NCBI GenBank assembly: GCA_964017145.1
Contig: OZ024842.1
Span: 124,001-188,000, forward strand
Source: Agrocybe praecox
Taxonomy: Eukaryota > Basidiomycota > Agaricomycetes > Agaricales > Agrocybaceae
DNA: 64,000 bases
Reading direction: 5' to 3'
The number at the start of each line of letters is the position of its first letter. Position 1 is the stretch's first letter. The notes under the pieces are model-generated. The model was not told the origin of the DNA and ran no database searches. It was given only the letters and a program-made list of their open reading frames with translations. Positions 44,224 to 55,779 of the stretch are shown here, piece by piece. The position numbers and the translations under genes were made by a program.

Positions 44224-47200
44224 ATTCTGGGGATGCATAATACTTTACTAGTTTTTTCTTTTAAGTAAATTAATCCGTCAGGGGTTACTTCAAAATTACG
44301 AAATTCATTAGGACTATCCATAATCAACTTGAAGAAGGGGTCCAAGGAATATTTTCCATTGATTTCTCGCATTAGATCGATGCCTCCTAACGTTGACGAG
44401 GCCATCTGCATTATTGACGAAGTCCGTCGGGCGTTGCCGGACGCGTCTGATGCGTCGTGATGCGTCTCTGATGCGACTTCCTTTTCGGGAATACTGGAAG
44501 TTGGACTTCGTCGCAGCGGCGGAATTCTTATTTTAATAGTCTGTGGCTGCGAGCTGCTGTTTTTCTTTGCACTCTCGCCCTCCTTTCGTTCTGTAGGACC
44601 TTTCAGAACGAAATGGTCACGTACGCGCGCGGCAAACTCCTTCGATGTTTCAGGACGACCCGATTCAGCTGGGAATTCGACCTTACGAGATCGTCTTGGA
44701 CGTACAGCCTTCGCTTCTAGACCCGCAAGAATGGGTAGATCATTCTCGACTTCAACATCGTCGTCCACGACATCGTGATAGGTGTACTCGCTCCGAGCGC
44801 GTACCGTGCCCGGCGCTTCATTCGAGTACAAACGAGATAGTGCGTCTGCCACCACGTTATCCGATCCAGGAATATATCTAACCTCAAAATCGAACGACGA
44901 GATCTTCTCAAGCCACCTAGCCTGCCGTCCTGACAGATTCTTCTGGTTCAACAGGTGTGTAAGACCCTTGTGATCCGTAATCCATACAAACTTAGCACCC
45001 TGCAGGATATCTCGATGCCTTAGCATCGTCTCTATTCCCGCGAACATTTCAATTTCGTGAGTGGGATAATTCTGCTGTGCCGAATTCAATTTAGCTGAGT
45101 AAAACGCTGCAATTTTAGCGGTTTTCCAGTCCTCGCCCTGTGAGACCAGACCCGAGAGACCGGTGGCACAGCCGTCGGTGACCATCCAAATAGGTGGGGC
45201 GTTGCGTGAATAATCCAACGGTACGCGTCGATGCTCACGCGCCGTCTGCACGAGACGTTTAACGTCCTCGAACGCGCGCTGCTCAGTGAAACCCCATCGA
45301 AACGGCACGGTATCACCTGTCAACGCACTCAGAATACCCATAGGAATGCGCACCTCAGGGACATCATCCGCAAGATATCCCACAGAGCCGATGAACCCCC
45401 GTAGCAAGTCACGATTCGTGGGCACCTTCCAACTAACCACGGTGTCCACTTTGTCAGGGTCCATCCGAATCCCATCATCATCGATAATCCGGCCCAAAAT
45501 TTTAATTTCTGGTTGAATGAAATGAAGTTTACTCTTGCTAAGGTACAACTTCTCTCTCCTTAGAATATCAAGCACAAGTTTAACATGCTTCCTATGGTCT
45601 TCCAAGGTATCTGAATAAATCAGGATGTCATCAAGATACACATCCATAATTCTCCCAATATGTGAAGCAAACAAATGATTCATTAGGGCCTGGTAAGTTG
45701 CTGGGGCATTGCAGTCCCCAATCTGAATAACCAAGCTGACTATATTTCCATCAGGAGTCGTCACAGCCGTCCTATCGACGTGTTCAGGCTCAATTCGAAT
45801 TTGTTCGTACGCGGACTTCAGGTCCAGTGTAGTGCGGAATCGATGACGCGCCGCCCTCCGCAACATACCTTCCATATCAGGGAGCGGAGAGGTCATCCGA
45901 TACGTATTTTTATTACGTTCCCGTAGATCAAACACTGTCCGTAGTTCAGGAGGTAAGTCCCCCTTTCTTGGTTTGGGAATCAATAACATAGGGACAGTAT
46001 TACTAGCAGAGGTGATTTTCCACCTCCCACTTTTCAGGTATGCGTCCAACTTCTCCCCCCAAGGAACGCGAAACGGTTCAGGACACCTCGACGGGCGCCA
46101 GGGATATTTTTTATTCACATCAATTAAAGGTATCGTATGATTTATCACTCGTAACGGAGGTAGTTCTGTTTCGCTGACCTCCCGGCATAGGGGTTCCGCA
46201 TATCTTCGCAGCTCTTCACGCACTCTTTCAATCTCATCGTCAGTGACGTTGATTGACTGGGCCACAAATTTCGTATCCGCGCTCGCTTTCAGTGGCAACG
46301 GTTCAGCGCTCCCTATCACCACGCGCGCCGGATTCAACCCAACACACACCGAGTGCTGATAGATCCACGGCGTTCCAAGAATAACATCATAACTACTGAT
46401 ATTTGCGATGTCAAAATAGCGATCACAATCGATATTTTGATACTTTATTCGTACGTGCGTGCCTGCATTGATTTTGGATCGTGATCCTTGCACTGCTAAC
46501 TGAAGTGTAACAGGCGCGTATACGTTCTCGCGCTTCACCTTCAACTGATCGGCTAGTGTCGAAGACATGAAATCCCCCAACGATCCTGTATCGATCAATG
46601 CGCGCACCGGCTGTCCATTCATTTCCATCTTAACGACGATAGGCTTGGGCAATATTCGGCGCTTGTCTTTCACCGCGGACGCGTTACGTTGAAGGCCGGG
46701 ATATTTTGTTCTATCGACTTGTACTCCATAGACGGCAAGATATTCTTCTTGCGAGATGGACTGACAGTCATAATCTACATTCGGTAGAGGTTTATTTTTA
46801 TTAGTGAGTAGCTTACCCACTAAACCTTTAATCCGTTCCCAGCGCGAGGGTTGAACCGCTATGTCCGGTGCTGTGGGCTCGGGGATTATTCGAAAATCCT
46901 CCTGCTCTTTGCCATAGTATCGCATTTCATGCTCGTACCATTCGATTAGTGGAAACTCAGGGTCTTCTAGTAGAGTTCTCGATATCGTTGTCGCGGATTG
47001 GCGCTTGTAATCGCTGATCAACGCGACCGAAGGGTCAGTAGGTGATATTTCCACCTCGAATCTTGGAACAGGGTCATGTTCGTTGATTTCTTCTCGATGA
47101 TAGGGTTCCCCATAGTGTAAGATGAGCTCCGCCCATTCGGTGAGTGGTGATCCAACAATTGTTTCATGGTACGGTCTCTGCTGTACCCACTTTAGGGCGG

Positions 47201-50200
47201 TCTCTCCTGGAAATGGATCATCGTGCTCGGTGGCGCATTGCTCAGCATACCACCGCCCAACCGAGAATAGATCGTATCGCAGTCGACTAATGTGTAGGTA
47301 ATGTTCCATTAAGAGTTCACGGTCATAAATAATGTAGAGGTCATTTCTTCCCCTAGTTACTTCAAACCGCTGCGCTTTCCTCGACTCGAGGTCGCATCCG
47401 CTGATGAGATCGTCTCCTGGATACGGCGCACATCGATCTAGAATGCGTTTAACACGGTGAGCCATGACATCCCCCATTACACCACTACGCAACGACTGAA
47501 GCTCTTCTTCAGTAAACGACGTTTCTGCTGGTGTTTCGGGGTCGGTCTCCTCTGGTATCGCACCTAGTGAGTTTGATAAATACATCGAGTCATATAATGC
47601 ATTGGTATTGACTTGTTCGCGGTACCAGCGAACAATATCAAATTCACTATTTTCTAGGAGTTTCTTCGTGATAGGAAAGGTAACATCCATATCGAGATCG
47701 ATGACTTCGTATTCAATATACTCTTTGTTTTTAGGTTGAATAGCGAACCTCATATCACGATCACTATCGGCTCGTATAGCGGGAAAGTGTCGGGGTGCAG
47801 CATAGCTCAATCGATGTACTGGCACTTCAGTGAGCGGACACCCGAACGCTGTCCATTTATATTTGGGTTTACGAATATTGAGAGCTCTCGCCCTCCGTTT
47901 GGCATACCAATTAACAAGGTCAAATCGACTATTTTCGAACAGGGATTTGTCAATATTAACCTTATAATTTGTCAGGTTATCTCTGATTGTGTATAGCTTT
48001 TTATTATTGGTACGGTGTACCTTAAATCGTTTGAATTTTTGTAAGTTAAGAAATGGATATTTCTTATTGTAACGTTCATCTCCGGGGTACGACTTTCTTC
48101 CGCTCAGAAGATATTCGGCATTCATGGCGTAACTATCTCCTATGCAGTCGCTGGGGTGCTCAACCCAAGGGATAACGTTATACTTCTTAGTTACCTCTGG
48201 AGTGCCGAATGATACAGCCCCTAACGGCATACTGTCCAGTACCTCAATATCATTCGAGGATTCTTCGCTGTCTGGTACAGGTTCTACCTGATAGGCGGAC
48301 ATCCCAGGAGGTTTACTCCCTTGATGTTTGACGGAGTTTCCTTGTGGGCAGTTGCGGGACATATGCCCTGCTTCGTTGCATTTGAAGCAACGTCCTGACG
48401 CGACGCGTTCTGCACGCTCTTTTTCAGATAATTGAGGCGTGGATCGCGTCGGTGTCTGTCTATTTTTATCATAAGTTCGTCGTTCATCTCGTTTCTTCTC
48501 AAACCGCGATTTATTATCTCTGCTAAATCCAGCACGGTCCGAGTTATTGGATGTACGGAAGTTAGGTCGAGATTTTTCTCGACCCCGTTGAGACTGACGC
48601 GAATTGTCCTTGAAGCGCCCATTGTCTCTACGATGGTGAGTGTCAGGCGCATTAGTTCGCGTGGTACGATACTCATTATGATTCGAACGTCTTCCTTCGC
48701 GATGCCGCAACACATTCTCGGAGATCTCAATGATCTCAGCCCGCGCAATAACTTCTTCCCAAGTTGAAGAATCGGGGTGTAGTCCATCACGCCACAATGC
48801 GCGTTGCACCGCGTCCGTGGTACCATTCCAGAATCGATTAACCAAGTCGCGCGAGGTAATTGTCCCAATTAAATTGCTTAATTCTTCTAGGTAGTGGGCG
48901 TATTCGCTAACAGGTCGATGTCCCTGTGTAGCGTTATCGAATTTCCTACGCATCTTCTGACGATAATCGATGGGGAAACAATAATTGAAGAGTGCCTCAT
49001 AAAGGTCAGGCATTTTCCAGTCCTCTTCAGTTTGGGCTATCTTCTGAATATAAAAATCGTAGGCACGCCCAGTCATGAAGTACGAGAGCGCAAACGCCCT
49101 CCGTTTCCTCTTAATTCCGCTATCCTCAAGATAGGCGGCGCTTTCTTTTACGAACCGATGGTACGCGCGAGCATCCGCGCGTCCGTCATACTCCGTGGGT
49201 TTGAAGGCTTTGGTACTGGTTTGCTTTTTGGACTTACGCCGTTTCGACTTTCTTTTTCTAGTCTTCGGCGTGGGTGATTGCAACTCAGAGCTGGACGACG
49301 ATTCCGAGCTCGAGGATGATGGGTCCGGGGAACTCTCGCTGGAGCTGGACGAGGACGATGACGATGGGTCTGAACTAGACGATGACGGCGTGGTAGGCTT
49401 ATGTTTGGTACGTTTAACTTTAGATAACGATATATTTTTTAACGCTACTCCTATGTATGATTTAGGATCTATATGCGCTGCTGGGCGCGATTCTATAGGT
49501 AATGTATTCTTGTTGCGATGTTTCGAAGTCGAAATAGGCGCTGACTTATTTACGGACGTACTCCCGATCGGGTAATTGATCGAATATGTGGAGATATGGT
49601 TAGGTTTGGATTTCCCCTTTGAAATATGGGGTGGCGCCTCTCTATTACTGGCCGATACTCGGGGTGCGTAACTTTCCAACGCAGCGCGTTGCGATTCAAT
49701 GTTTAATTCTTCAGGTGCTAGGTGAAGACCTCCCCATTCTCTGGGATCAATGGCCTTCCCTTTGGACTTGGAGGTCCCCTCTCCACGCGACTCTGAGCGC
49801 GTACGTTTTGCCTTGGCAAGGGTCTTATCTCGACGAGCGATGTGCTCGCGCTGTTCAGGGGTAAGCGATAGTTCGGCCTCCTGAAGCACATTTTCAATAT
49901 CGGTATTTGATTTCATTTTCTTATCAGCCGATAATTTTCCGTGTTTCTGCTTAGATTCTTGGCTTCGCGCACGTCTGCGCTGTACGGTAGTCCATCCAGT
50001 GGACTGTTTTTCAGGTTCACTCTCAGACGAGGTATGGTTTTCAATGTTTTTATTTTTATTAATTTTAAGTAATTTACGAGCAGGGGCCGTACTATTTCCA
50101 TTCAGAATCTCCTTCACCATTTCTGGGTTAGGAGGTGGGGTGATATCCCTGCCATTGACTGGCGAGGGTGGTCTCGACGCAACCACATCGCTGTACGCGC

Positions 50201-50333
50201 GACGCGGAGTTGCTTCGGGGGCATCGGAGTAACCTCCGTCAGATTGAGCGTCGGACTGAGGTGGTGATGGAGCCTTGACGACAGCGGGCTTTTCAGCCGT
50301 AGGTCGGGACCGGAGGGAATATCTAGTAGCCAT
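44224..50333 (-). CDS. Gypsy polyprotein, 5' part: Gag, repeat module, protease, RT, RNase H
   Basis: The start ATG at 50333 (MATRYSLRSRP) is preferred over non-ATG codons upstream. Order by residue: Ser/Lys-rich N-terminus; gag capsid-like region (about 400-600: 'YDGRADARAYHRFVKESA'); CCHC knuckle 'CFKCNEAGHMSRNCP' (about 648); a ~390-residue block of four diverged repeats (about 751-1136); protease 'ALIDTGSLGDFM' (about 1243); RT with 'YLDDILIYSD' (about 1563); RNase H ('VTDGCATGLSGL', 'HEIEMFAGIETM'); then 'LYSNEAPG'-type tether. The frame runs on into the nested element and stops there at 44166. Without the insert the polyprotein would be about 2887 residues, unusually long for gypsy. Confidence 0.93.
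46920..48085 (-). repeat. Fourfold protein repeat within gag-pol
   Basis: The FDLV.WYA-type motif occurs at 47886-47940, 47610-47656, 47234-47283 and 46924-46962 (minus strand): 'FDLVNWYAKRR', 'FDIVRWYREQ', 'LFSVGRWYAEQ', 'FPLIEWYEHEM'. Each is preceded by a beta-like R.F.V....LY.I.D block ('KLYTIRDNL', 'YIEYEVIDLD', 'DLYIIYDREL', 'VALISDYKR'), and PGD/PGE turns recur before them. Spacing is ~270-385 bp. Confidence 0.7.
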
Positions 50334-50518
50334 AGTAATTAGTAGCTGTGAGTTGGAAATAGAACGCACGAAGATAAATTGGTTATTTGATGATAAATGC
50401 TGCCAGGTGCTGGATGGTCCTGGGTGATCAAGCCAGAGGGGTCCCAAGCGACGAGGCGGCGAGAAGTTTTAAGAAAGTAAAGGTAGTGTTTTCAGAGGTT
50501 GTGTAATGTCAAAAAAAA

Positions 50519-50895
50519 TGTGACGAAAGCGTCGTGCCGTGACAGTGACTGTTTCGGCAGAGGGATTTCGGCACACGAGAAGAGGAACTCAGAGAGGTAA
50601 AAGACAGGTTAAAACAATCTGAATTCGCTGGGTTGTCTACCACAAAGTAGCTAGGTATTTATACTCTACGAGGGGGAAGATAACCGGGGAATAGTCCGAG
50701 ATGAAAGGTAAAGAATGTAAGAGTGAATGAGTAATTTAAATAAGAGTCCATATGGGTAGGGTAAAGGGGAGGAGATAACCATGAGGTGTATCGACGACGA
50801 GGAACGATGAGTAAAATAAGATGATAAGTCAAAGAAGTAAAGATAAGATAAGATAAAAGGAATGTGTGATGTGACGGGAAACCCGGACTGTTACA
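50519..50895 (-). repeat. 5' LTR
   Basis: 377 bp, identical to 40329-40705. Just inside (minus strand) is TTTTTTTTGACATTACAC. It is not an obvious match to the usual initiator-tRNA primer site, so the priming mechanism is unclear. Confidence 0.95.
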
Positions 50896-50937
50896 CGGAG
50901 ATCTCGGCGATGTGTGCCGAACGTTCTTGATCACTGG

Positions 50938-51115
50938 AGATTAGACTCGCGACCAGTACGTTAGGTAGTGATTACTCAAGTACTCATGTGTCATCCCTGA
51001 TGCCTCATTGTTTGGTCACTGTTGTGGATTTGTTTGTGCATCCTAACATCAAGCGGAACTCAATCGGACTGTGAAAGGAGCATCACCACCTAACGACTGG
51101 GAGGAACGGAGACGT
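50938..51115. repeat. Dispersed repeat, copy 2 (inverse of 88-248)
   Basis: The reverse complement carries CGTTAGGTGGTGATGCTCC, TTCACAGTCCG, then TAATCACTACCTAACGTACT and GGTCGCGAGTCTA, in the order found at 88-248. The gypsy element is inserted 40 bp away. Confidence 0.6.
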
Positions 51116-53273
51116 TTTAGTAGAGGTGACTTTTTGTGACGCCAACTTAGAAAAAAAACGCGTTTTTTGCCTCGCGCGCTTTCGTCAAGTGGCCACAACT
51201 TGGCCACAACACTTTAGAAGGCTTGGAAAACTCATAATATTGGTAGTGTATGGTAGTGTAAATACATATCCAATAGATATATATGTTTGGAAATAATTTT
51301 GAAAGAAAAAAAACCAGATCTCACTGTTTTCTTCACCTAAGTCTCCATCGCGCTTCACCCATGTCCCTGGGCCGTGAAAACACGATACCTGTCAAACATC
51401 TGTAAGCAAAGATATGCTATCTCATTCAATAAAGATACAGCACGTACTTGTTCAAGTAATTCTTTGACAGAAGAAAATCCCAACAAGAGGATACCACCCA
51501 ATAGCAGAGGTCGGATTTGCTGTCGACTCGAAGGAAGTTGGACGTTGACTTGAATGCCTAATGAGAAGGTGCATGAGCAGCTTCTCGTGCAGTCTTTATT
51601 TCAAGTTCAATTCAACAATCTGTCGTGTGATTAAGCCTGAATAGATGTTGAACGTTGAAGCCTGAGGTCTGAGGGTCTGAAGAGGGATAGAAATTTGGAT
51701 CAAGCCCAGATGACATCCAAACACCTATGAATAGTCTTAGAGACCATTCAGTGTATCAAATCAAGATGATGAAGAAACTAGAAGGGGACGAAACTGATAA
51801 ATATGTCATTTTTGGATGGAATATAAGGCCGCAACGACTCACCGACGTCGGAGAGAAGACCCCATCAACAGATTAGAACAAAGTTTTCAGCCACTTGTAA
51901 TGAAAATGTCACAACTTGGAAGAAGCCGGTTTCTGAGCAGGCTGCCCCTCTCACCACTCAGGTTGGACTGCCAAACGAGCAATTGCTGATGCCCTCCATC
52001 TCGGATCCTACCCTTCAACCTATTTTGAATCTATATACTAAAGTAGGAAGGTTGGTTTATGCTGAAAAAGACTGTGTGAACCCTCGGAAATTCGACATAT
52101 ACTCATTGGACTTGCCTCCGCTGGAGAAACCAACATGGAGCCTGACCGGGACCTTGCACTGCTCACTGCCGAAGATGTTTCACTCGATATGGACCAAGTT
52201 TTGGTGGAGGATGCAGAAGACATAGATTTAGAATCTTCTATATAGTTGGAATCGAGCTCTGACGAGGAAGAATAGGGAGTAGACAGCGCGGATTCAGACG
52301 CGACGTTGTAGCAATATGATGGATTTTTTACAAGTTGGCGCGTGACAAGTGTGACTGTGCTAAAATGGTTTCGTTTGTCCCAGCCGTTTCTTCGAAACCC
52401 TTTCGGGGTTTTAAAAAGAAACGGCTGGTCACGAGCCTAACTGGAGATTTGAAACTTATTTCAGTCGGAGTCTAATCGGGTTGATTTGCGGTAGTAGCCG
52501 GGCCATTATTGTGGGAAGAAATGTTGACTTGGTTTTTTGTTCCCTCTTTTCATGTTTCGGACTTTCTGTGCGTTCTAGATGCAAACGACGTCCACTGGAA
52601 GATGGAAGAGACCAGTCAACTAATTGATAGACAGACGTTACGCATCTTCCGCTCTCAACAGCTTCCGTTTTTGTGGATCCTTCACTCCCTCTTCCTCAAT
52701 CGCCCCGCATCCGCGCTCGTATCTATCATTCCCACCTTTGCATCTTTCCTCGCGTGTCGACTATTCCGAGTTAGGTCAGTGTAGGGTCTTTTTGTACCAA
52801 ACATGTTTCGGTCATCAACTTCATATGCCTGCGTAGAACCTGTCTGTTTGACCCTTTCCTTTTGTCCATGCTATGCAGAGTCCTTTTCTGAACGTCTTCA
52901 ATGCGGATAATGTTCTCTATCTACCTCTGTCATTGCGGATGTATACGGAGATCTGAAGTTGGCTACATAGGCTTTTTGACAAGCACAGCAGACAGCACCC
53001 AGCGGTTGGATGCAGGTGAGCATAAACACCTCTCGAGGCATCCCTTCTCCTGCTCTGTAGTTACCCTCCCCTCCCTTCCTCTCACACAGTTTCGAGTCCA
53101 GACACGTCTCCACCCCCACCTCCTTCTCTCTTATCCACCCCGGGCCCCTCCTGCACAACGTCCACACCTCCTACTCTTGAATCCTGGCCGCTCTTGTATA
53201 TTTGTCGGAGGTGCGAAGAAGGTCAGGCTGGGTTCGGTGATATTGACGATTTCTTACCGTATATGACGCCTTC
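51116..53273. other. No gene seen; one strong hairpin
   Basis: Mixed sequence with short frames (e.g. 51983-52225) and no family resemblance. The hairpin at 52380-52428 is listed separately. Confidence 0.4.
52380..52428 (+). other. Stem-loop
   Basis: CCAGCCGTTTCTT (52380-52392) pairs perfectly with AAGAAACGGCTGG (52416-52428); inside, AAACCC pairs with GGGTTT. It could be an RNA hairpin or a transposon-end hairpin. No U-run terminator follows. Confidence 0.6.
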
Positions 53274-53473
53274 NNNNNNNNNNNNNNNNNNNNNNNNNNN
53301 NNNNNNNNNNNNNNNNNNNNNNNNNNNNNNNNNNNNNNNNNNNNNNNNNNNNNNNNNNNNNNNNNNNNNNNNNNNNNNNNNNNNNNNNNNNNNNNNNNNN
53401 NNNNNNNNNNNNNNNNNNNNNNNNNNNNNNNNNNNNNNNNNNNNNNNNNNNNNNNNNNNNNNNNNNNNNNNNN
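53274..53473. other. Assembly gap (200 N)
   Basis: Exactly 200 N, a placeholder for unknown sequence. Confidence 0.99.
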
Positions 53474-54276
53474 GGCTCGTTTCAAAATTAGTGTCGCACC
53501 TAAAGTTTCTGTCGCATATCCTCCAAATAATTAGTGTCGCATAGTATAATATACTGACTCAAATAGATTAAATATTGACATATAATATGAGCTCTCCGTG
53601 TACTAAGTCAAGTTATATGTGCACCTAAAAAAATATGGCTCATTTCATTGAAGTTCAAGACAAAAACTTAAAAAGCGACCATAAATTTTAATTACTCTAT
53701 ACTTAAGCAGATCAGCGAATTCGTTTGTACATGTTTGGCCCACCCTTATTTTCTTTTCTCATGTTCGTGCCTTTTCCCCACCTTTCCCCCCGCTTTTTTG
53801 ACCCTTTAATGTATATTCTTTATGTGTTAAGCATCCTCTTGCTGTTTTTTTTCTGAACACAATTGCAATATCACTGTGCTTCTCTCTCTTTTGTCCCTTG
53901 AGTGGCTGTGTACTGTGGCTGTGTACTGCCGCGCAAGCTTTCACATTCCCTCGCTCCTTTCTTCACGTCTTTCTTTCCTTTCACAACCTCTCCTCTCTCA
54001 ACTTTATGTTATCTATAATATATCTCTTTTGTATTATGATACATGCTCCCTGTTTGATATCCAATCCTTTCTCTTCCCTGTGCAGTCGCTTTTTTCACAC
54101 CTTTCAGTCATACCTTTTACAGTACTATGCTACCTTTTATAATCTCTTGCGGATGAAACCTTTACTATTGTCTGTCGTGTCTCACCTTCTTTGTATCGCT
54201 TTTCCTTTTAATGGTTCTTCTCTTCTTTCATCGCCATCTTTTCTACTTTCTCTACCCTCATATCACGTCTTGCACT

Positions 54277-55434
54277 ATGTCTTTCACTGTCCAGGGATTT
54301 TTTTCTCTTGCACATGGTCGCAATGTGCCCGGATCCTCTCTTCAGGCATACGACTCTGTTTTCATGTGCCCTGACAGCACCTCCGCTGCAGTAACCGTCC
54401 AGCTATTCAACCACCTCTACAAGGATCACCATTTTCTCCCTAACTTCATCACCGTGTTCTTATTGGGAAAAGTGGCGTTCCCTGTTGGTCAGGGACCTAT
54501 CGTTTTGCACGTTTTGTACTTCCACACTGTGCCTGGAGACCCGAGCGCCAATGACTACGATTTTCGCATTCCGGATCTCCTCCATCCTATTGTCACTGCT
54601 GTTGGTCATGTATTGACTGAGCCCGACAGAAAGTCCCCAATTCCATCTTTTACCTTCTCCACATCTGTGTATGTCTCGAAAACGCACTACAATTCTCATA
54701 TTTGGTACGCTCCTTCTTTTTACACAAACTTACTCTGCTAATCGTCTCTCCTATCAGTGGTTTATTCGCCAAGAAGACACGTTGGTCTACCATACCTAAC
54801 ATAACACGCAATTCTTGCATTCAAGCAATTGGGACATTCCATTCTTTTTACACTACCACCAATCTTCTATCCATAGCGATGGATGATATCACTTTGAACC
54901 TTTCACCTTACTCTCTCAATTCCGAAACTCAGAGTCATCCCTCTTCTCCTTCCAATGGTCGCCGGTTCCAGGCTTTTTTGCCTTCTAACCCCACCATGAC
55001 CATCCCTTCGTCATCCCCATCCCCAACCGTGTCCAATGAATCGATTTCTTTGCCAATTTCCACCCCTGAGCCTGTTGTTAAATCCAAACGCGGTCGCAAG
55101 TCTGCATCCACTGAAACCAGTGTTACCGCCACAAAGGCGAAACACGGTCGCAAGCCGGCCGCTTCAACGTCAAAGAAGAATACTTCTGCTGCGAAAGCAG
55201 TTGCCACGACAAAAGTTAGCAAATCGCGTGTCTATCGTTCGTCACGCTTGACGGGTGGTTCCTCTGCCCCGCCAGGTGAAACCCAGACCACGACCACTGC
55301 TACCTCTGATAATGTTCCAAATTACTCTTAGTATGTTATCTTCTTTTTATCATTATCATGTTATCTCATGTAACATACACAGTCCTCCTTCAGACTCTGC
55401 GGTCACTCTTCCCGTTGTCTCCAATATTGAGTAG
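54277..55434 (+). CDS. Helitron accessory gene 1: OB-fold-like, AT-hook protein, 350 aa
   Basis: Three exons: 54277-54704, 54758-55330, 55383-55434. Introns are 53 and 52 bp (GTACGC...CAG with CTAAT branch; GTATGT...CAG), both in frame. The ATG begins 'SFTVQGFFSLAHGRN'. Residues ~1-150 alternate strands ('ITVFLLGKVAFPVGQGPIVL', 'FRIPDLLHPIVTAVGHV', 'SFTFSTSVYVS'), as in basidiomycete OB-fold-like single-strand-DNA-binding proteins; this is inference. The C-terminal half is Ser/Thr/Lys-rich with two AT-hook-like cores (KRGRK, KHGRK). A DNA-binding helper for Helitron replication, comparable in idea to the RPA-like proteins of plant Helitrons, is the likely role. The gene is intact. Confidence 0.7.
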
Positions 55435-55779
55435 CCTTTTCTCTGGCTTATCCTCATAATTTTGTCATGGTCATTTAACTCTCATTTTTTTGCTTTCCAT
55501 CTTTCTTTCTAATAAATCTCTCCGTTCTTCAGAATGCTCATGGAGCGAGGACAAAGTTATTGCCTCTTTGTTCTCCTTTTCTGTTTCACTGTTTCTTATT
55601 ATGTCTCATATGTCTTTGTTTTCTTCCATAGCACTCTTCTTATTTTAGTCTGCAGCGGACAATGGTCCGTCTACGATTTCAAAATTGGTATGCGTCATAA
55701 TGTAAATAATATCTGTATATAACATACTTTTATTGCGGTGTTTCCTGACTCATATCCTTCTCAAAATGTCTTCATCTTC

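Larger units (their letters stand above)
40324..50900 (-). mobile_element. Full-length Ty3/gypsy LTR retrotransposon
   Basis: Two 377-bp LTRs (40329-40705 and 50519-50895) read identically base for base, begin TG and end CA, and are bordered by the 5-bp direct repeat CGGAG (40324-40328, 50896-50900). Genes run on the minus strand, so the 5' LTR is the right one. Order gag, zinc knuckle, protease, RT, RNase H, integrase, chromodomain-like makes it gypsy, chromovirus type. Identical LTRs imply a very recent insertion. The coding frame is one uninterrupted ORF except for a nested 855-bp element. The element has landed in or next to a dispersed repeat. Confidence 0.95.

Noticed and set aside
44645..49864. 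Plus-strand frames inside the gypsy element
   Set aside because: They are antisense shadows of the gag-pol frame with no independent features.
53759..54276. Frames 53898-54374 as an extended N-terminus for Helitron accessory gene 1
   Set aside because: Text upstream of the ATG at 54277 is low-complexity Phe/Ser/Leu from a T/C-rich leader and lies in a different frame.
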